Of a stretch of DNA of 64,000 nucleotides, positions 12,075-23,378 are shown piece by piece. Each line of letters begins with the position of its first letter. Position 1 is the first letter of the stretch. A program made the translations under genes and the position numbers. The notes under the pieces are model-generated. The model saw only the letters and a list, made by a program, of their open reading frames with translations, was not told the origin of the DNA and made no database searches. Source of the DNA: Amphiura filiformis (Eukaryota; Echinodermata; Ophiuroidea; Amphilepidida; Amphiuridae); assembly GCF_039555335.1 (NCBI RefSeq), contig NW_027305504.1, forward strand, positions 334,501 to 398,500, written 5' to 3'.

Positions 12075-12250
12075 TCATTCATCATCATCCTCCGCCTGCG
12101 GCGCAGGCAACTTCAAGTTTCCTCCAGCAACATCGGTCTTGGGCCATTTCTGATAGTAACTGTTGTCCAGGCTTCTTCAACTCATCAAACTTCTCCCAAT
12201 CTATAGTTTTAAGAAACTCTTCTGCATTGAACTCTGCCATACTGTACTTT
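12075..12250 (-). pseudogene. Possible C-terminal tail of a non-LTR retrotransposon ORF
   Basis: One minus-strand frame stays open and contains DWEKFDELKKPGQQLLSEMA followed by QDRCWRKLEVACAAG. This pattern (DR.RW..L...) is like the tail of some non-LTR retrotransposon polyproteins. It lies downstream of, and in the same sense as, the reverse transcriptase remnant at 12903-13790, but 650 bp away. The link is inference. Confidence 0.35.
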
Positions 12251-12902
12251 CCCTTTTAAAACTCAGTAAATTAATGTCAACTTTTCAAAATCCTCACACA
12301 AAAATGGTGCTGCTTTCTCCAAACATTGATCTCCTTGTACTGCTTTCATCAATCATTTATTTCCTTGAGCTGCTTTCTCCAAAATTGGTGCTTCTTTTAC
12401 CAATCACTCTTTCTCCAGGAAACAGGTCCCTTTCTGAATATGCTCCACTCTATTTGACAGAAGTTGTTTTAAATTATATACCAGACTCCAGCAAGTATCT
12501 CAAAATCTGCTTCGTTGCTGTATTAAAATAGCAAATTATTGGCTATGCAAACTGCTTCAGTTGACAACCACTCATGATATTCTGCAAAGTCCAAACTCAC
12601 GCTTTCCACTTTTATACATACAACATACAATATATTAATAGACCATTCTGCCATATCTTCCTTGGGGATATCTGAAATGATGTCATTTCAGAATCTAAGG
12701 GATTTTTTCAATGATGCAATTTTCTAGACTAGTGTGGATTTTCAAAGATTATTATTAACACTGATTGAGTTTGTTTACTGTAACCAAAGGGGTTTCCCCT
12801 AAAACATGTTGTAATACACAAACTCTTGGTTTCCCCTCTCTCTTATCTCTCATGAAATAAAGTAAATTAAAATAAAATCAACTAAATTACTCAGGGCACA
12901 TC

Positions 12903-13790
12903 ACAGTAGCAGGATTTCCATATCCTTAGAGATAACCCACGACTCACAGCCGTATAGTAAAACTGTGACGCAAGTTGTGTGAAACAGTTTAACCTTGGTG
13001 GAAAATGGGATGGTAGGACTTCTCCACAGCTGCTCTAATTTTCAGAAGGCTGACCAAGCAAGAGCTTTCCGTCTCTTCAGGTCACTAGCACTGGACCCCA
13101 TTAGGTATCTGAAGTCGGTTAAATACACTTGGAGAGGAGGCTGAAGTTGACAGTTGATGGCCAAATAGTCTGTTTTGGGTGCGCTGATCGTAAGTCCGAG
13201 GTCTGTTGCGGCATTGGCGGTCCTGGAGAGCTGAGACTGGGACCGAGCCCGGGGGACCGAGGGGTGAAAGACGAGCGATATCGTCAGGAAAGTCCAGGTC
13301 AATTAGCAATTTGGCCGGATATCTTCTTGATCGACGAGGACAGGTCACAACTCCAGAGTCTGGTCCAGACGCCATTCCCAAAAGGTAGTCAACAAGGATG
13401 ATAAAGAGAAAGGGAGCCAATACATCGCCTGTTGTTACATCGAAGGGTTCAGATATGTCTCCGTCAACCATAACTGCCCTGCTGGAGTTACTATAAAGTA
13501 CATTTATGGTAAAGTGCTTGGAATGCCGTAGTGACACAATATTGAGAACATTACTGTTCTGTTGATGGAATCAAAGGCCTTCTTGAAGTCAACAAAGGTA
13601 ACTGTCCAGGGGAGCTGGTATTCCTTAAAGCCTTCCACAATTCTTCTCAGTATATGGATCTGCTGTGCGCAGCTGCCTCCTGGTCTGAAACCAGCCTAGT
13701 TGCTTCTCAGCAAGGGGTCTACATGAGGCCGGATTTGGTTTAAAAGGATCTTGTTGTAGACTCTAGCAGCTATGGTCATTAAGGGATCAC
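12903..13790 (-). pseudogene. Non-LTR retrotransposon reverse transcriptase, decayed fragment
   Basis: Read on the minus strand, in order: RVYNKILLNQIRP, then AGFRPGGSCAQQIHILRRI, then TVTFVDFKKAFDSI, then GDVLAPFLFIILVDYLL, then a degraded FADDIALL motif that reads FPDDIARL, and finally CVTVLLYGCESWVISKD before a stop at about 12903. These are the fingers, palm and thumb motifs of a LINE-type reverse transcriptase. Several frame changes are needed to join them, a stop replaces the residue before AGFRP, and the catalytic FADD is mutated to FPDD, so it is inactive. The endonuclease domain is not visible. The clade (RTE-like or other) is not assigned. Confidence 0.88.
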
Positions 13791-13794
13791 TTCC

Positions 13795-14450
13795 GGTCCA
13801 ACACAAAAAAACTTTAAAATGATTCTCCTGCCACATACAACATAGCAGAGTGGCGCCACTTGCACACATGTATTGACATTTAAGGCAGTGTCTATAGGAT
13901 GTTAAATGTAGATATTTAAATGTAGATATTCATATAGCGCTTTATGCCGTTAACAGCCTCAAAGCGATTTACATTTATTCCTCCGCTGTGTGGGAACAAC
14001 GTTTGCTGCCTAAATATGGCGCAGGATTCTTTAGTACAACGACTGTGACTACCCCTACCAGCTTCCCATTGCACCTAAGTGGGGTGAGGCAAGCGAGGCA
14101 AAGTGCCTTGCCCAAGGGCGCAACACGGTGGTGAGATGTGGACTCGAACCCACACACGTCGAGCAAGATCTCAGATTATGAGTCCAAGGCCGTAACCACT
14201 GAACCACCGTGTTCACAGATTTGAGGTCAACGTTCATTAAGTGGTCACTTCCGGTCTAAAACCAAAATCGTCAACAATTTTTATTAGCAAGGAAAAACAT
14301 AGCAGAGAGACGGTATGTTCACACACGAATTGCTGTTACCCAGTGCATATGTTTTTTATTTCAGGTCAAAGGTCATAAAGGGTTACAATTCCGGTCTAAA
14401 ACCAAATACCTTCAACAATTTTAATTAGTAAGGAAAAACATAATAGCAGA
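13795..14450. repeat. Tandem 130-150 bp units interrupted by a SINE
   Basis: The words CACTTCCGGTC, AAAACATAGCAGAGAGAC and GTCTATAGGATGTT recur about every 130-150 bp outside 13904-14210. Related units lie at 7780-8064. The SINE splits one unit between GGATGTT and GTTCACAGATTT. Confidence 0.7.
13904..14210 (-). mobile_element. tRNA-derived SINE, complete
   Basis: On the minus strand the element starts with a tRNA-like head. The A box is GTTCAGTGGTTACGG, the anticodon region is GGACTCATAATCTGAG (like the CAT loop of tRNA-Met), and the B box is GGGTTCGAGTCCACA. A body with CCCTTGGGCAAGGCACTTTG and an AATCGCTTTGAGG...TAGCG... segment follows, typical of metazoan SINEs. The 3' end is a short tandem tail of TAAATATCTACATT. 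GTT is found on both sides and the tandem repeat at 7899-7920 shows the empty site, which supports a true insertion. Confidence 0.85.
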
Positions 14451-14459
14451 GAGACTGAT

Positions 14460-17400
14460 TCGGAGGGGAGAGAGGAAGCAAAATAGGGAGAGCTACATTC
14501 ATACGAAACAATTAAGAGGGAAGGGCGACACTGCTGCCTTGCACAGGCCTGTTAAAGCAAGGATTTATTGGGGGTGCGACCGGCTCAGAATTGGACCTTA
14601 TGTGATTTTAGGGCTGATTTGCAACGTTTTTACAGTAAAAAGAGGACCTTTAAATTCGGATTGGCATTTTGTCACATTAATGTGAATCAGTATAACAACA
14701 TCAAAGGCATATGGTCGAATCCAACGAAAAGTGTACACGGCATGTTCAGGGCCATAACTTAAAAGTATTAATCAATTGGCATTCGCTTTTGTATTGTGTT
14801 TATTCGCTTGATCATACGCTTGCCCATATATAATAAGACCCCTTCTGTGAAAAACTTAGACACAGAGACCCCAAAACATGCTATTTTTACCCATTTTTTC
14901 AAAATATTTCTTAAAGTATTTTTAAAAACATCTAAATCAGTTATGAAAAGAAGTCATTGGATTGAATCTAAATTGATTTCCTGAAAGGTGTGTATTCAAA
15001 GATTGCCTGTTCAATTTTTCACATATTTGTACATAATTATGAATTTTTTGTGATAATTTTTTGAGTGGTATTTTTTACATTACCTACTGAATACAATTTT
15101 TCATAGCACTAGATATATCTTTAAAAATGGAAATCACTAATAAATGCGCATGTGATACAAGCTTTGATATGTCCAAACTGAAATGCATTGCATTCGGACA
15201 TCTTTATTATTGTGTTTAGCTGCCAGAAATTATAAATGGCACAAAGGTAGGTTTGGTAAAAAATATGCATTACCTCCGAATACATGTTAAAAGCTGTGCC
15301 ATTTCCACAAAGTGTGAGAATAGTAAACAATAGTTAAGCAATAGGTGCAGGGTAATACACTCTTTATTTCTACCAAGTTTCAATAACCTGCGTTTAAATA
15401 TTTCTGAGATGTCAACAATAAAAGCAAGTATTCAGAGGTAAATTCGGTAACCGAATGTTACCTACTGAATACACTTTGACATCATGACAGTATTGTGAAA
15501 CACCGCCATTCATGCCAATGCCCATATTGGTACATAACGAAGGCCTGTATGTTTGCTATCAAATCATATGTCAATGAAAGTTGCGAATTCACATACATGC
15601 CCACCATGCAAAACTAATACGGCTTAATTGGTGAAAAATATGTACTGAAATAGACGACGGTCTGCTCATTTGAAAGAAAAATCAGATTCAAAGAAGATTA
15701 GAAGGGATAAATACTTGGATTTGTCAACTGTCATGTGTGCTTCATTTTAAATGTTTACCGACCTTCTGGTTTCTGAGTAATTTGTGTCCAAATTGATTTA
15801 TTCAAGGTAACTTATGACGCTTTTCGCTAAGGTTACCTACTTAATACCATGGAAAAAACGACTGTTCTCATTGTCTCATGATCTAGACAACACATTGATG
15901 GACCCTGGTATAAAGCTAATTGTAGTTGCCCTCAAACGAAAGGCCACAAGACGTAACTGACTCCAAGATGGACTTCACAAGTCTGCAATAACGCTTTTAA
16001 GCGATTTGTGTGCAATTAAGCAAATTAAAGTCACTTTAGTGCCTTTGTTTCTTACTTCAATCCTCTTTCAACCGCTGTGAACCGACATTATTAATACATG
16101 ATAGGGTCTAAAGTATCAATAAACGCATACAAAGAAAAAATAATACATTCAAAGTGCTTTATAAAATGAAGTTTTGATTGCGATATCCATCAAAAGTCTA
16201 ATTCTTACCTACAAATACTGAAATGTTACTTACGAATACAGCATAATACATGACATGTGTAATGAAGTGTCCCTACCAATGGAAATTAATCGTCAAAAAC
16301 TTAAAGCGGTACCCCAGGACACTATTATTACCCATATACGGATTCATTTAACACTTATTTATTATGTAAAATTGCTGATTAACTACTTGTATATCAAAAT
16401 GAAGTGGTCAAAATCTTGCTAAAAGCATCAACATTTTTTTGATCTAAGGTAATAGCATTTATTCATTTGGACGTACCATCTGAAAGAGATCTAAAAACTA
16501 CCATTTTATTAATTCATTACCATAAAAGCAAAATTTAAACCTATAAACTCAATATAGATATTGTTAAATCGCTCATGTTACCTACTGAATACCCGGGTTA
16601 CTTCACCTTTTCATTGTATAAAGCGTTAGGTGTATGCGTATAATTCCTAATATTCTTGAAAACATATATCATACTCGTTCTTATACAATGTGTAAATTGA
16701 TTCATACTCATTTGATAAATATAATACAGAAACTGACCTAAACTTCATTTTCAAAAATAAACTAGCATAAATTGACTAAGATCATATTGATCGCGTTATA
16801 AAAATAAAAACAAATATTTTCTGGTTGAGCTAGCATTTTCCTGACACCCTGTGGTCTACATTACACTAAAAAAGCGTTAATGGGAATATTCCATTTGTTT
16901 TAGGTTGATTAGTATTGCGATAGTGAAAACATCCTAGTGGTATTCGTAGGTAACATTGGGTTTTGATATCACATTTACTATCACACGTCCTGGATTTATT
17001 TTTCAAGATTAGTAATGGCACTTTTGGTTCCTATAAGGCCAATATATCATCAATCACTGGGCAAAAGGAAAAAATTGTGGAGACATTTTTATTTCGGACT
17101 TTAATTTTTGGCCCGTGGACACTTTTGGTTGGATTCTACCATATAGGTAGCATATTAGAGGACGGGGCGGGAGACCAATAAAACACAGTGTTCCACACAC
17201 TGTGGATGTTCCATAATCTTGTCTTATCCAGCCTTTATTAACACTAACAGCAGGCATCTTCCTCTATTGAAACAAGCTGATTGGTACTTCAAACTTAAAC
17301 AATGAATTCAAGTTACAGATCAATTCACATAATCCCTTACATTTTCATTTCTGAACAATAAGTAGACCTACCGAAACCAACAAAGATATAACCCTTAGTA

Positions 17401-17470
17401 CACACCATTCGAATCTGCCACTGTAAAATCCAACATGGTGTTACTCTCAGCTAACACTATGTACAGGTAT
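14460..17470. other. No gene; cluster of a repeated 15-16 bp motif
   Basis: No conserved coding sequence was found in 3 kb. The word TTACCTACTGAATAC, exact or with one to three changes, lies at 15080, 15270, 15457, 15832, 16205, 16225 and 16577 on the plus strand, and at 15428 and 16940 on the minus strand. Such a set is far above chance. It could be a cluster of factor or transposase binding sites, or internal repeats of a large decayed transposon. Confidence 0.65.
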
Positions 17471-17473
17471 TAT

Positions 17474-18087
17474 TGAATACATGAATACAAAACCCACCCA
17501 ATTCCATTGGAAGTGATTTTGAGAGAAAACCTGTTTATCATTTTAATTCCTTCAGTTAGATTTACCTGGTCAATATGGTAAGTTTTATGTGCAAATGAGT
17601 GGATTAACCTGTATTAGGTATGACGATTAGCATTTCAGGGACTTCGTGGGGTTCATTTTAAATGCTGGACTTGGGTGGTTTTTTGAATCATATACAAAGA
17701 CAACAATGTTGGCATGAGATTACCACTAGTAAGATAATACAAAATAAAGCACAATGTATGTATAATGTTGATAAGCATTCTGCCATGTAATATAAACCAC
17801 ACACTTTCCTTTACTAAACCCTTTTTTTTTTTTTTTCACTCTCCAGCAATGAATGTGCAAGTGGACTTTTATACATACTGGATTTCAATCAATGTGTTAC
17901 AAGACTCAAATCATGGAATTGGGCGGTTCTTTCATACATGCTATTTTTCACATGCTCAATAGGCACAGTGGGTGAATTTGAGTTGTTCTTTCATACATAT
18001 GACAGGCCTATGTATAGCAACAATTTCCCATGCTTAACTCAATTTGGCCAAAGTATGGACTTGGGTGGGTTTTGTATTCATATATGC
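17474..18087. mobile_element. 620-bp TIR element, copy 2
   Basis: This is a near-identical copy of 4604-5224 with the same TIRs (TGAATACATGAATACAAAAC at the left, inverted at the right end). It ends about 80 bp beyond the stop codon of the NHL-propeller gene, so it may lie in or just after that gene's 3' UTR. Confidence 0.8.
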
Positions 18088-18165
18088 AATTGTTTGTCTG
18101 GGCACCACAGTACATGTCAGGAAGCTGTCCCTTGGATATGCTACACAGCACACCTATTTCATTCT

Positions 18166-18978
18166 TTATTTCCTCTGAAAGATTTTTACTTTACAATCAT
18201 TTCTCTCCAAAACAAACAATTCCATACCATCCTTAGATACAGCAATACCAGCAGGATCATTAACTTCTTTGGTAACACACCCCATATATTGTCCCTGATC
18301 AGTATACCTATATATACCAGCTGGATCGCCTATTACTTCATTCACTATAAACATCTCTTCATCTCTACAACACATATAACCAGGGTCCCATTTCTTCACT
18401 TCTGGAGGAGGCTGCACTACCCTCACATTGGTGCCCATGTAATCCATCAGTTCTACAGCTGACGTCTCTCTGTAAGAGCATGCTATGTTACCACTGGGTG
18501 TTACTGTCAGACGTAGAGGGCGTGTTTGTAGTGCAAATTTATTGATAAGAGACCCATTTGGAGAGTGGATTGAGATAGTAGTGTTGACTAGTGCTGCAAT
18601 AATTTGGCCATTTGCATCAACAGCGATTGAGTTAATATTAGATTGTTGTTCATCCATATCAGTAACAGGTATGCACGATAGATTTTCGCCTTTATCATTA
18701 AAAAATTCTAACCCTTTTGATCTGTATCCAGCAACGACGACATAACGGTTGTCATGGGTAACAGCTACATCGGTTACTATGGTGCTGTCATTCATGAAGG
18801 AATACTTGAGCTGACCATCAGGTGAGAAGACTTTCGCACCTCGTACACAACTTGTGATAGCAATGTCAGCATCATGATTCAAAGCAATGCCAAGCGGAAG
18901 TTGTAAGTTTGTTGTAGGGAATTCATTAGTGAGTTTCCATTGGCCCTGTTCAGCAGGTGCAGCAGCCATATTGTACAT
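18166..18978 (-). CDS. NHL-type beta-propeller protein (TRIM-NHL-like C-terminal domain)
   Basis: The 270-residue ORF is made of repeated blades, each with a G/S-I-A-V-x-x-(D/N)-G core: LPLGIALNHDAD near residue 28, VTDVAVTHDNRYVVVAG near 67, INSIAVDANGQIIAA near 114, LRLTVTPSGNIACSY near 153 and PAGIAVSKDGMELFVLER near 243. This is the pattern of NHL or six-bladed propellers, which bind RNA or protein in TRIM-NHL proteins. No RING, B-box or coiled coil is present, and no signal peptide is seen. A stop (TAA) lies two codons upstream of the first ATG with no AG acceptor between, so a single coding exon starting at MYNMAAAP or at the second Met fits best. AATAAA overlaps the stop codon. Partners and function are not shown by the sequence; a propeller left from a larger TRIM gene is an alternative. 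Confidence 0.8.
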   Translation of the reverse strand: MYNMAAAPAEQGQWKLTNEFPTTNLQLPLGIALNHDADIAITSCVRGAKVFSPDGQLKYSFMNDSTIVTDVAVTHDNRYVVVAGYRSKGLEFFNDKGENLSCIPVTDMDEQQSNINSIAVDANGQIIAALVNTTISIHSPNGSLINKFALQTRPLRLTVTPSGNIACSYRETSAVELMDYMGTNVRVVQPPPEVKKWDPGYMCCRDEEMFIVNEVIGDPAGIYRYTDQGQYMGCVTKEVNDPAGIAVSKDGMELFVLERNDCKVKIFQRK

Positions 18979-19033
18979 ACAAATTTAGGTACAAAAGTAT
19001 AATTTCATAACAGTGATTGATAATAAGTCCTTC

Positions 19034-19199
19034 TCAATTGTCAGCATTCCAACCAGTAAAGATGCTGTTTGCAGCTTCCACTAGAACTCTTTTGTGCTTG
19101 GATGTTGGGAGAGGTTCCTTTCCACACACACTTCTTGCAAACACCAGTGGATCACCAGTGAGGTACATGTAGCATAATGAGATCACAGCTCTATATTTT
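19034..19199 (-). CDS. Possible terminal exon of an unidentified gene
   Basis: An open frame reads KYRAVISLCYMYLTGD, continues through FARSVCGKEPLPTSKHKR and ends GWNADN-stop. The composition looks protein-like, and a plausible acceptor (TTTACCAG) precedes it at about 19200. I do not recognise the family and found no matching upstream exon. Its end lies only about 55 bp upstream of the NHL-propeller ATG, so if real it is a separate gene in the same orientation. Chance remains likely. Confidence 0.25.
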
Positions 19200-19379
19200 A
19201 CTGGTAAATGTAGATTATTGTGGCTAATGTTGATTAGCATGAGTGTGATCACACAAGACAAGAGTTGCGGTTGACGTTACAATGGCAATGCATTGTATTG
19301 CAGCCTAATTTCGGTGTCTAGTAGTCCATATCTGTACATTGGAGTGAGAAAGAAAAGTTCATTTTTAAATATAAATAAA

Positions 19380-19740
19380 ATAATAAATTTCGGATTTATA
19401 TAACGCCTTTTTCCAGCTAGATCTTGAAGGATTCAAAGCGCTGTAATTTTGCTGCCATGGTGAATCATCACAATCAGATCGCATCATCTAGGCCAGTTGC
19501 AGCCGAACCTGGCGCAGACCTATCCACACTCAGATTGTAACAGCCACCAATTATCTGTGCAGCTCCCCAAATTCCATTGGGTGAAGGAAGTTTTTGATAA
19601 CCAAACAACTAATCACAGATTCTTTGAAAGCAGGAGGAAACCACAGATCCCGGGGAAAACCTGCAAGAGCGAGCATGGAATCGGGGTAAACCAAATGCGC
19701 TGCGCCAACTCGCTCTCAAATATCAACTATTTTAGGGACC
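19380..19740 (-). repeat. SINE-like dispersed repeat
   Basis: The segment ATTTATATAACGCCTTTTTC followed by ATTCAAAGCGCTGTAA resembles the 3' body of the SINE at 13904-14210 (TAGCGCTTTATGCC and TCAAAGCGATTTAC). Further on, AGGAGGAAACCACAGATCCC and GGGGAAAACCTGCAAGAGCG resemble a block common in repeats of marine animals. Its limits are uncertain. Confidence 0.5.
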
Positions 19741-19865
19741 ATTCAATATATAAACTGGGGGGATGAAGAAATTGTATAAATTTGGAGAAAAACTGCCTTC
19801 CCCCTAGCTATCACGTTGACTCCAAAAACCACAAACTTGTGTTCTGCTTCCACATGGTTTTCTAT

Positions 19866-19995
19866 CTATCAAATACATTTGTGTTCTCCATAATTCTCCC
19901 CTCCACCCCAATCCCTAGACATGCTCCCCTTAATTCTCCCCTCCACTCCATCCCTGGCAAATACATTTGTGTTCTCCTAATTCTCCCCTCTCCCC
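19866..19995. repeat. Pyrimidine-rich imperfect minisatellite
   Basis: AAATACATTTGTGTTCTCC and AATTCTCCCCTCCAC occur twice, about 90 bp apart, with a shorter intermediate copy. Pyrimidine content on the plus strand is high. Confidence 0.7.
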
Positions 19996-21310
19996 ACCAT
20001 CGATCGCTCCTTAGACAAGAATATTTAATCATAATTATTTGGGTAATTATAAATACTTCAATCATATTGCAAATTTATTTGCCCTCCAAAATTTACCTGT
20101 GGGGTGCAACTTTATATTATCCTTTCGAAATGGTGCTGTATTTTATTACACTTCTTACATATTCATGAGCTAATAATGCCAATTGGTTGGTCAATCGCAT
20201 ACGACACAACAAAAATAGATTCAGCTACCAGCAGGTGATCTACGTAAAAAGACCCCTATTGAAGGAATCTTTCTTAAGCTCACTGTAACAACCAGTTCAA
20301 AATGGCTTGCCCAGCCAGATTTGCAAGTTTATCAGATGCTGATAATGAATTTAAATTTTAATTAATATAAATGAATAACTGGCACCATTAGCTCATAAGT
20401 ATTTTATGAGGTGTAATAAAACAAATACTACATACCATCTGTATTGGCTTTGGGCCTATCACCCCTTACTCTCTGGTTTCAGGGTGATAGCCAGTAGGCC
20501 TACCTCTGTGGAAGAATAGTCTGCCCTATTTCCCCTCTAACCATACTATTCTTAATAGCTCCTAATTACAAATATTACACAATGACAATCTATTTACAGC
20601 TGGAATTTGCATTCCTGATATACCAAAATAAAATGTTTGAAGATAAAAAGATTGGATTCTACTTTACCTTCCTTGAAAACCCATTCTTAAAAACCATTTT
20701 TATATCAGCACATCCATAATCCAGTAATTTAGGTGGCAAAATAATCTTCCACGGGTAGTGCCTTCTGTACTCGCATATCAATACAAGTACATGTATCTGT
20801 TGGTGTTGCTTGAATTATATCACAAAAGGTGTTGCATCTGATCATGAAAAGACTCCCAAATGTTTCCCAAATAATAATTTGTTTGCAGTAATATAATTTG
20901 ATTCAAGTACACAGCATAACACTGACATGGCACCAAACTTTTACACATTATTAAGCTGTCTGTTTGTGTGGGGCAAAACTTAAGTAATTGTAAGTCGCAA
21001 AATTGGGAGCTAAAACACAAGATCAGCAACACTAGCAACCGTTAACCACCGGTAAATAGCACTGGTACTTCCCAAACTAACACAACAGATAGCCATGACC
21101 ATGACCTTTGCAATTCAGCAACCTAATCATGCATAAAATTGCATTGAACCTGTTTATAAAGTTTATAAGTTTATCTTATTCAGTTTTGTGATTTCTTTCC
21201 CATTAGGCTACATAATTTTTTTTTTTTTTTGTTCTTGTCCGGGTTTTTTTTTTCATGATTGATAAGGGAGGGAGGTGTTTTTTGTCTTTTTTTCTCCTTC
21301 AATACTATTA
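19996..21310. other. No recognised gene
   Basis: No supported coding sequence. There is a poly-T tract at 21219-21230 and a small inverted pair near 20452-20503 (GGGCCTATCACCC and GGGTGATAGCC). Confidence 0.55.
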
Positions 21311-21782
21311 CAGGTGTCCCTGAAAGAACTGTATCGTCGGAAACTGAATTTTTTGGGTACTTTAACGCATAGACCAACCATAACTAAATAACCAATGTGG
21401 TTAAGGAATATATCAGCTATCACACACTTTTTGAATTTTGACAATTGACCACTCTGTTTTTGAAATACAAGAATTTTACAAAACTACCTCATTTTCAATC
21501 TGTTCCACCGAGTCAAATATCTATCAACGAAAATAAACGCCCCATGCACTGATGATGTGCATTGATTAGCACTCTGAATACAGATCATTGATTGATATTT
21601 GAATCTGCAGAAAGGTTTGAAATTCTTAATAGTTCCAGGGTGTGGTCAATTTTCCAAATTCAAAAAGTATGTGATAGCTGCTTTATTCCTCAACCACACT
21701 AGTTATATAGTTGTTTAGTTGTGGCGTTAAAAATCCAAACAATTAAGTTTCCGATGATAAAGTTCTTTCAGGGACACCCTGT
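21311..21782. mobile_element. Long-arm foldback element
   Basis: CAGGTGTCCCTGAAAGAACT at the left is inverted at 21758-21782 (AGTTCTTTCAGGGACACCCT). The match continues inward for roughly 140 bp on each side (for example AAAGTATGTGATAGCTG against CAGCTATCACACAC). No ORF. It is a MITE or foldback transposon. Confidence 0.8.
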
Positions 21783-22129
21783 AGCATGGCAAGTGTAAAA
21801 AAACCACTATGGTTCTGGTACAACCCTGTTAAGGTTAACAACTATTTTAAACTGTTGTGATTTGGTAGTTCACAGCTTCTTGTGAATGGTAGTGAGCTTT
21901 GGCAAAAATTGCATTGATCATTTCATAGGGACTGTGTAGAAGAATTCAAATATCACAGATATACCTTTGTAGGTCCTGTGGTTCTTGAGTCATGTTATAA
22001 AGTGTGCTGAAACAACACTTTTGTAAAACATGTATACATAACTCATAAAAAAACCAATAAATCAAGCAAGTTTTCAAAGTATCTGACTTGTAGAATGAAC
22101 TATTGCAAAACATCAGTGTTATTTTTCAA

Positions 22130-23378
22130 TAATATATGAAGAGCTTATTTCCAAACCGTGTTAAGTCCACAAGATTCACTTTGAAGAAAATCAGGAATTT
22201 TCTTTATGACAATGAAAAAAAATTTGATTTCTATAAAATTACATTGAAGTGAAGGTGACATATATAGAAAACTATGTAAAGTTAAAATCTAGAGACTTTT
22301 GATTTTTTTAAATGAATTAATTTGTTTTAAAAATAGCATGGACTTTTTTTTTGACACAAAACGCAATTTCTGGCATGGACTTAACACATTTTGACACAAA
22401 ACATAGTATCTGTAACACAGAACTAACCATATTTTTCTCAAACTAGTCTTAAAGGATAACAAATTTATTAAAAACATACAAAATGTGATTCTCTCTACTA
22501 TAAAACACAATTTTGCCACAAAACACCTTGCATCTCGAACCCCCTCCTCCCACCCATTTTTACCAAAATTCGACGTTAAAATAGTTCAAAATTCAAAACA
22601 TAGTTGTACTGCATTTCTCAGAATTGAATGAACATCATTTTCACTGACACTGAGTGATGACCTGAAATATCCACTTGTTTTACCACATTATCGAAATTTC
22701 CCCCTCCCCCCATGCTGCCACCCTTATCTCATATTGACAGTCGTAAGTTTTTTTAAGTTTTTAAAGTTTTTTTATTAACTTTGAAATGATACCTTGAATT
22801 TTGATAAACATACAAAATAATAATATCAAAAACTAACTCTACCACCATCCTCTAACATTAATTCTACCATCTCTCCCTCTCCCTATTCCGACCCTGTTCA
22901 TGTTTTTCTGGAGGTATCTATCAAATATTTAAGAAATCCCATACAAACTAGGCCTATTAATATAAAAAACAACAACAACAACAAAAAAAAAACAACAACT
23001 TTTTATGCAGATCAAATTCAGGTATACTAGCTCAGGACCATACAAGAACGAAGATGCAAAGCAAGGCAGTGTTATCAATCATGCAGAACTTGGGCGATTA
23101 ACTATTGGAAGCCCTATGCCATGCTACCTGCCTACAAGCTGCCCACAAGGGCAGTGTTCGTGGACTTAACACAGTTTGCTACCAAACTGGATTGGACTTA
23201 ACACGTTTTGGAAATAAATCGATACTTTGTGTGTCAATATTTCGGAACTTGACTAATTTTGGAACACAACACAAACATTGCTGGATAGCCCTTGTTACTC
23301 ACTACCCATTTTCATCAAAATCTCAATTTTGAAGGTGGGTGGACTTAACACGGTTTGGAAATAAGCTCTTCATATATT
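22130..23378. mobile_element. 1.25-kb TIR element
   Basis: AATATATGAAGAGCTTATTT followed by CCAAACCGTGTTAAGTCCAC is repeated inverted at 23339-23378. Degenerate copies of the terminal word GGACTTAACACGGTTTGGAA also lie inside, near 23160-23215. A related word lies at 10087-10112 (GACTTAACACGGTTTAGAAA). No transposase was recognised. Confidence 0.75.

Noticed and set aside
18485..18745. Plus-strand ORF opposite the NHL gene
   Set aside because: It is antisense to a well-supported coding exon and has no domain.
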